From Anaerolineales bacterium (GTDB lineage Bacteria; Chloroflexota; Anaerolineae; Anaerolineales; Villigracilaceae), in contig JAUQXA010000024.1 of NCBI GenBank assembly GCA_030834895.1, positions 620,001 to 684,000 of the forward strand: DNA of 64,000 nucleotides. Reading direction: 5' to 3'. The translations under genes and the position numbers were made by a program. Each line of letters opens with the position of its first letter. Position 1 is the first letter of the stretch. The notes under the pieces were generated by a model that was not told where the DNA came from, searched no databases, and was given only the letters and a program-made list of their open reading frames with translations. This document shows positions 60,616-64,000 of the stretch, piece by piece.

Positions 60616-61734
60616 TTACAACTGAATCCCAGCAAGCAACGACTCCCAGGTTTCAAAATGTGGCACGTCCGCCTTCTCGAACGCCTGCGCCTTTGCCTCG
60701 ATTCCAGACGTCAGCCCGAAAGTGCGAACGGTCACATCGAAGCCCGCCTTTTGCAAAACCTCTCCCGCCGCACGGACAGAACGAATCCCGCCCATCGTAT
60801 CCTCGATCACAACCAACTCAAATGACTTCGGCAACTCACCAAAACGACTGTTCAATTTCCCCGTGCCATGCCAGTCGTATGCCGCCTTCAACGCAGAAAG
60901 TTCCTCACCCGTCCACGCTGCGAGAGCCCCAACCAGCGCATGAAAAGGGGCAGGCTTTACAAAAATCTCAGGGTTGAGTCCATGCTGCGCCGCGATGTAC
61001 TCCAGCTTGCCGAACGCCGCCAGCGGAACTTCCTTCATCCCGACCAACTCCAAAGCCAGTTCCGCTTCAGGGGCGTAGCCAAGCGTCGAATCGGTCACCT
61101 CACGCGGTGGATGCGACGGGCGCGCCGTAAACGCGGCAACGCGATTCCCGTTTTGAAAAAACGCGGCGCGGGTTGAATCACTTACTTTGGGATGATCGTA
61201 TTTCAACAGCAACGACTCGGTCTCGAACTCGGCTGGCAGATTGTATGTCTCCTCGTAATGCTGGCTGCCAAGCGTAAAATGCTGGAACGCACGAAACGTC
61301 TCCGACTTTTGGAAATTGCGTGTCTCGGTCATCAGGTTTCTTCGCAACGCCTCAGGGATGGATGGAAAACATCCCGCGCGGAAAGCTGTCTCTGCGGGAT
61401 ACTGCCCGACGACTAAATCAAACTCTGGGATGGATAACCGCTGCGGAAGCTCGACCCTACGCTGACGGCGAATCTGCTCAGCGGCTGCGGACACATCTTC
61501 GGGAAGGCTGGTCAGCGGCTGACGCGAGAGGATATCCTCCCAGAAGGCGGCGATGATCAATGGCGACATGTCCCACTCGCTGGAGATTCCGCGCCGCTCG
61601 AACTCGGTCAACAGGTCCTCACGAATCTCGAAGTCTGGGTCAATAAAACGATGGACCGTTGCACGCAGCGCGGCTCGGTATCCGCCAGGCTGGACAAGCA
61701 CGCCGTCGATGTCTAATAAAATAATCCGATTCAT
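60616..61734 (-). CDS. HAD-like hydrolase family protein
   Basis: A 372-aa protein. N-terminal ILLDIDGVLV has the DxD of HAD phosphatases and VVIEDTMGGIRSVRAAGE near residue 320 fits HAD motif 4. A long insertion lies between. It overlaps hisE by 4 bp and so belongs to the his transcript, but substrate is unknown. A histidinol-phosphate role is not supported by similarity I can see. Confidence 0.65.
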   Translation of the reverse strand: MNRIILLDIDGVLVQPGGYRAALRATVHRFIDPDFEIREDLLTEFERRGISSEWDMSPLIIAAFWEDILSRQPLTSLPEDVSAAAEQIRRQRRVELPQRLSIPEFDLVVGQYPAETAFRAGCFPSIPEALRRNLMTETRNFQKSETFRAFQHFTLGSQHYEETYNLPAEFETESLLLKYDHPKVSDSTRAAFFQNGNRVAAFTARPSHPPREVTDSTLGYAPEAELALELVGMKEVPLAAFGKLEYIAAQHGLNPEIFVKPAPFHALVGALAAWTGEELSALKAAYDWHGTGKLNSRFGELPKSFELVVIEDTMGGIRSVRAAGEVLQKAGFDVTVRTFGLTSGIEAKAQAFEKADVPHFETWESLLAGIQL

Positions 61735-62006
61735 TTGTGGCGCTTCTCCAACTCCGCGACGACCTGTGCGGGAGTCAACCCGCGCGCGGCAAGCAATACC
61801 AATGTGTGATAAGTCAAGTCCGCAACTTCTTCGATGAGACGCTGATCCTCCTGCGCCAACGCCGCCACGACCACTTCCGTCCCTTCCTCGCCAACCTTCT
61901 GCGCGATCTTCGGCAAACCAGCATTGAAAAGACTCGTCGTATACGATTTCTCACTAGGGTTAGTCTTTCGATCTTGAATGACATCGAACAGCCATTGAAT
62001 ACTCAT
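61731..62006 (-). CDS. hisE: Phosphoribosyl-ATP diphosphatase HisE
   Basis: A 91-aa protein matching HisE: LFNAGLPKIAQKVGEEGTEVVVAAL with the metal-binding EExxE, and LIEEVADLTYHTLVLLAARGL. Second step of histidine biosynthesis. AAAAGGAGAACTC precedes the ATG. Separated from hisI by a repeat. Confidence 0.93.
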   Translation of the reverse strand: MSIQWLFDVIQDRKTNPSEKSYTTSLFNAGLPKIAQKVGEEGTEVVVAALAQEDQRLIEEVADLTYHTLVLLAARGLTPAQVVAELEKRHK

Positions 62007-62020
62007 GAGTTCTCCTTTTT

Positions 62021-62085
62021 GGACGATAGACCATAGACTATTAACGATGGTTTTCCATCGTCCGTCGTCAATCGTCCATCGTCAT
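62021..62085. repeat. GTCCATCGTC-type repeat between hisI and hisE
   Basis: Contains GGACGATAGACCATAGACTA, TTAACGATGG, and CCATCGTCCGTCGTCAATCG. The left part is roughly inverse to the right part. It also encodes the last few residues and stop of hisI. Related to the insertion in the RPH-like gene (3590-3643). Confidence 0.7.
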
Positions 62086-62394
62086 ACTTCTGTAAAAACA
62101 CGTCCGCTCGCCCGTATGGCAGGCGGGACCCGCAGGCTCGGCCAACACCAACAGCGTATCTGCATCGCAATCCACGCGGATTTCGACCACCTTCTGCACA
62201 TTACCAGACGTCGCACCCTTGTGCCAAATCTCCTGGCGGCTGCGCGACCAGAACACCGTCTCACCCGTCTCCATCGTCAAACGCAAAGACTCAGGACTCA
62301 TCCACGCCATCATCAATACATCTTTTGTTTCAGAGTCTTGAACGATTGCGGGAATCAATCCATTCGAATCGAAATTAATTTTATCCTTCATCAT
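62068..62394 (-). CDS. hisI: Phosphoribosyl-AMP cyclohydrolase HisI
   Basis: A 108-aa His[49 protein letters not shown], and [14 protein letters not shown] with the zinc cysteines. The final residues after FYR come from a repeat element. It overlaps hisF by 4 bp. Third step of histidine biosynthesis. Confidence 0.94.
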   Translation of the reverse strand: MMKDKINFDSNGLIPAIVQDSETKDVLMMAWMSPESLRLTMETGETVFWSRSRQEIWHKGATSGNVQKVVEIRVDCDADTLLVLAEPAGPACHTGERTCFYRSMTMDD

Positions 62395-63146
62395 TGTCTC
62401 ACCGCCACCCCTTGTAACGCCAACTCCTTCTTTAGCTCAGAGATTCTCAACTTCCCATCATGGAACAACGAAGCCGCCAACGCCGCATCTGCAGCACCTT
62501 TGGTCAGCACCTCCGCAAAGTGAGACATTGTCCCTGCTCCACCCGAAGCAATGACAGGCACAGACACCATATTTGAAATGATGCTCGTCAATTCCAGGTC
62601 GTAACCTGCCAGCGTGCCATCGGCATCCATGCTGGTGAGTAGGATTTCACCCGCGCCCAATTCCACGCCGCGCATCGCCCACTCGACCGCGTCAATGCCA
62701 GTCGGCGTCCGTCCGCCTGCCACATAGACCTCCCAACTTTTCCCATTTCTCTGCGCGTCAATTGCCAACACAACACACTGTGCCCCAAAGCGACTCGCGC
62801 CTTCGGAGAGCAATTCAGGTCGCTTCACCGCCGCCGAGTTGACACTGACCTTGTCCGCGCCTGCAAGCAGCAGATCCCGCATATCACCCACCTCACGGAT
62901 TCCGCCGCCGACGGTCAACGGCATGAAGACCGTCTCTGCCACGCGGCTGACTAACTCCAAGGTTGTCTTGCGTCCTTCATGCGTCGCAGAAATATCGAGG
63001 AAGACCAACTCGTCTGCGCCCTGCTCATCGTACAGCCGAGCCTGCTCCACAGGGTCACCTGCATCGCGCAGGTTGACGAAGTTTACACCCTTTACCACGC
63101 GCCCATCTTTGATATCCAAACAAGGGATGATTCGTTTTGCCAACAT
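62391..63146 (-). CDS. hisF: Imidazole glycerol phosphate synthase subunit HisF
   Basis: A 251-aa (beta-alpha)8 barrel cyclase. [18 protein letters not shown] carries the catalytic Asp11-type residue, [16 protein letters not shown] and [10 protein letters not shown] the second one and phosphate loops. ATG 63146 follows GAAGGAGAAGTTT. First gene of the hisF-hisI-hisE-HAD-speB run; its promoter is the symmetric one at 63180-63223. Confidence 0.95.
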   Translation of the reverse strand: MLAKRIIPCLDIKDGRVVKGVNFVNLRDAGDPVEQARLYDEQGADELVFLDISATHEGRKTTLELVSRVAETVFMPLTVGGGIREVGDMRDLLLAGADKVSVNSAAVKRPELLSEGASRFGAQCVVLAIDAQRNGKSWEVYVAGGRTPTGIDAVEWAMRGVELGAGEILLTSMDADGTLAGYDLELTSIISNMVSVPVIASGGAGTMSHFAEVLTKGAADAALAASLFHDGKLRISELKKELALQGVAVRQ

Positions 63147-63179
63147 AAACTTCTCCTTCAAATCATGCCATTTGCTAAT

Positions 63180-63223
63180 GTTAAGTATACTTTACATTAA
63201 TCAAAGAGTAAAGTATACTTAAC
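63180..63223. promoter_or_regulatory. Symmetric divergent promoter/operator between hisF and the XRE gene
   Basis: Perfect 16-bp inverted repeat GTTAAGTATACTTTAC (63180-63195) and GTAAAGTATACTTAAC (63208-63223). Plus strand: TTTACA, 17-bp spacer, TATACT 7 bases before the XRE ATG. Minus strand: TTTACT, 17-bp spacer, TATACT, towards hisF. Each arm holds the palindrome AAGTATACTT, a likely XRE dimer site covering a -10 box. Confidence 0.8.
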
Positions 63224-63226
63224 ATC

Positions 63227-63445
63227 ATGGCTCATAAAACAGTAGGAAACAATCTCAAAGAAATCCGCTCAAAGCTCGGAATGACCCAGGCTGTACTTGC
63301 TGAACAGGTTGGAATTGCGCGCGTCTCGATACTTGCCATCGAAAACGGGCGTTTCATTCCAACCATCGAAACAGCTTTGCGTATCAGCCAGGTGTTGAAC
63401 ACTTCCATCGAAAACATCTTTTGGCTTCAGGAAAACAAAAAATGA
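63227..63445 (+). CDS. Small XRE family HTH regulator
   Basis: A 72-aa, almost pure Cro/CI-type HTH: LKEIRSKLGMTQAVLAEQVG, IARVSILAIENGRFIPT. Close to the YgzD-like stand-alone regulators. The -10 box is 7 bases before the ATG and there is no ribosome site, so it is likely leaderless. Probably represses itself and hisF through the inverted repeat just upstream. Confidence 0.9.
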   Translation: MAHKTVGNNLKEIRSKLGMTQAVLAEQVGIARVSILAIENGRFIPTIETALRISQVLNTSIENIFWLQENKK

Positions 63446-63822
63446 AAAAAGAATTCCTTCCATATTACATCTCAAGATTCATCCTAAGTGCAGTTTTCTC
63501 CATTCTGGTGTGGCGCTTTACCTGGATAGCTGCTTTCATGACTTTCGTATTCTTCGGTCTGTTCATGCTCTACCTGCACAGCGGCTGGTTCAGCATTGAC
63601 CTGAGCACTCCACTCTATCCTTTGCGCCGAGATTCACACGGACAGATGGTTCAAAGAAAAGCTCTCATTGTCGCTGTCGTTCTCGGCATGTTGCTTTACG
63701 CCTTTGCGGGCTCATTAATTTCAGGACAAATCGCTCTTTCGATTAGTATTGTTGTCTACTTTATCGTTCAATTTGCGTTTTTCATCACAACGTCAATACA
63801 AGAGCATCTTTCAAATCAATAG
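63442..63822 (+). CDS. Membrane protein paired with the XRE regulator
   Basis: A 126-aa protein with four membrane helices. ATG overlaps the XRE stop (ATGA), so they are co-translated, a common pairing of a YgzD-like HTH with a DUF-type membrane protein. Its 3' end overlaps the hisA 3' end by 38 bp, tail to tail. Confidence 0.75.
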   Translation: MKKEFLPYYISRFILSAVFSILVWRFTWIAAFMTFVFFGLFMLYLHSGWFSIDLSTPLYPLRRDSHGQMVQRKALIVAVVLGMLLYAFAGSLISGQIALSISIVVYFIVQFAFFITTSIQEHLSNQ

Positions 63823-64000
63823 TTCCTTCATACAAAGCACGCCCAATAATACAGCCCGCCAGCCTTGCATCCTTCGCCGCCTTCACATCGTCGATGGTAT
63901 CCACACCGCCTGAAGCGATGACATCGAGTCCGCTCTTCTCGGATAGCTCTCGCGTCGCGAAGATATTCAACCCGCTGCCCAAGCCGTCGCGGCTGACATC
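63785..64000 (-). CDS. hisA: Phosphoribosyl isomerase HisA, C-terminal part (cut by window end)
   Basis: The last 71 residues of the ProFAR isomerase barrel: DVSRDGLGSGLN, LDVIASGGVDTIDDVKA, CIIGRALYEGTIDLKDAL. The frame is open to the window edge; the start is outside. It overlaps the XRE-linked membrane gene tail to tail by 38 bp, a sign that gene pair landed beside or in the his operon. Confidence 0.9.
   Translation of the reverse strand, partial: DVSRDGLGSGLNIFATRELSEKSGLDVIASGGVDTIDDVKAAKDARLAGCIIGRALYEGTIDLKDALVLTL

Noticed and set aside
63227..63822. Toxin-antitoxin module
   Set aside because: The HTH protein resembles an antitoxin-like repressor, but the partner is a four-helix membrane protein without toxin features; the YgzD-like plus membrane protein pairing is a better fit.

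Overview
The window looks like chromosomal DNA of a free-living bacterium with mid-range GC. My best guess is the Chloroflexota (Anaerolineae-like). This is inferred from three giant MalT-type (LAL) LuxR regulators, a very large propeller/PAS histidine kinase, many small palindromic repeats (some read in frame inside genes) and several genes that appear to start without a leader. No rRNA, tRNA, phage, transposase or CRISPR was seen.

Layout. 0-2.5 kb: end of a branched-chain amino acid ABC transporter operon (livM-livG-livF) with a clear terminator. 2.6-7.5 kb: an autoregulated TetR gene, a rifampicin-phosphotransferase-like PEP-synthase relative, a SnoaL-like protein and an MFS exporter. 7.6-21.2 kb: a one-directional array of small, mostly unrelated genes (CPBP proteases, alpha/beta hydrolases, small membrane proteins, a Tat-exported flavodoxin and nitroreductase pair, a SRPBCC protein, a methyltransferase, an acetyltransferase). 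It is punctuated by eight copies of one ~50-bp two-hairpin repeat, each lying just after a gene. 21.3-26.4 kb: a hybrid sensor kinase and its NarL-type response regulator.

26.4-46.8 kb is all on the minus strand and is the most unusual part. It holds three diverged copies of a module: a LAL regulator (884-927 aa), then a ~65-residue domain of unknown function that is fused to a DUF6326-like membrane protein in two copies and separate in the third, then further DUF4386/DUF6326-like membrane proteins. Two of the three modules also contain an NADPH:quinone-type oxidoreductase. All three LAL genes have TATAAT 6-7 bp before the ATG. A CPBP protease and an S33 peptidase in this island have relatives in the plus-strand array.

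46.9-58.4 kb: a pentapeptide-repeat/TIR protein, a nitrilase, a heterodimeric ABC exporter with its MarR regulator, and an ECF sigma / anti-sigma / ABC-2 transporter operon. 58.5-64 kb: a uracil-DNA-glycosylase-like protein without iron-sulphur cysteines, an agmatinase-family enzyme, a HAD-like protein and hisE-hisI-hisF. A small XRE repressor plus membrane protein pair sits on the opposite strand between hisF and hisA, with a symmetric divergent promoter/operator. hisA runs off the end.
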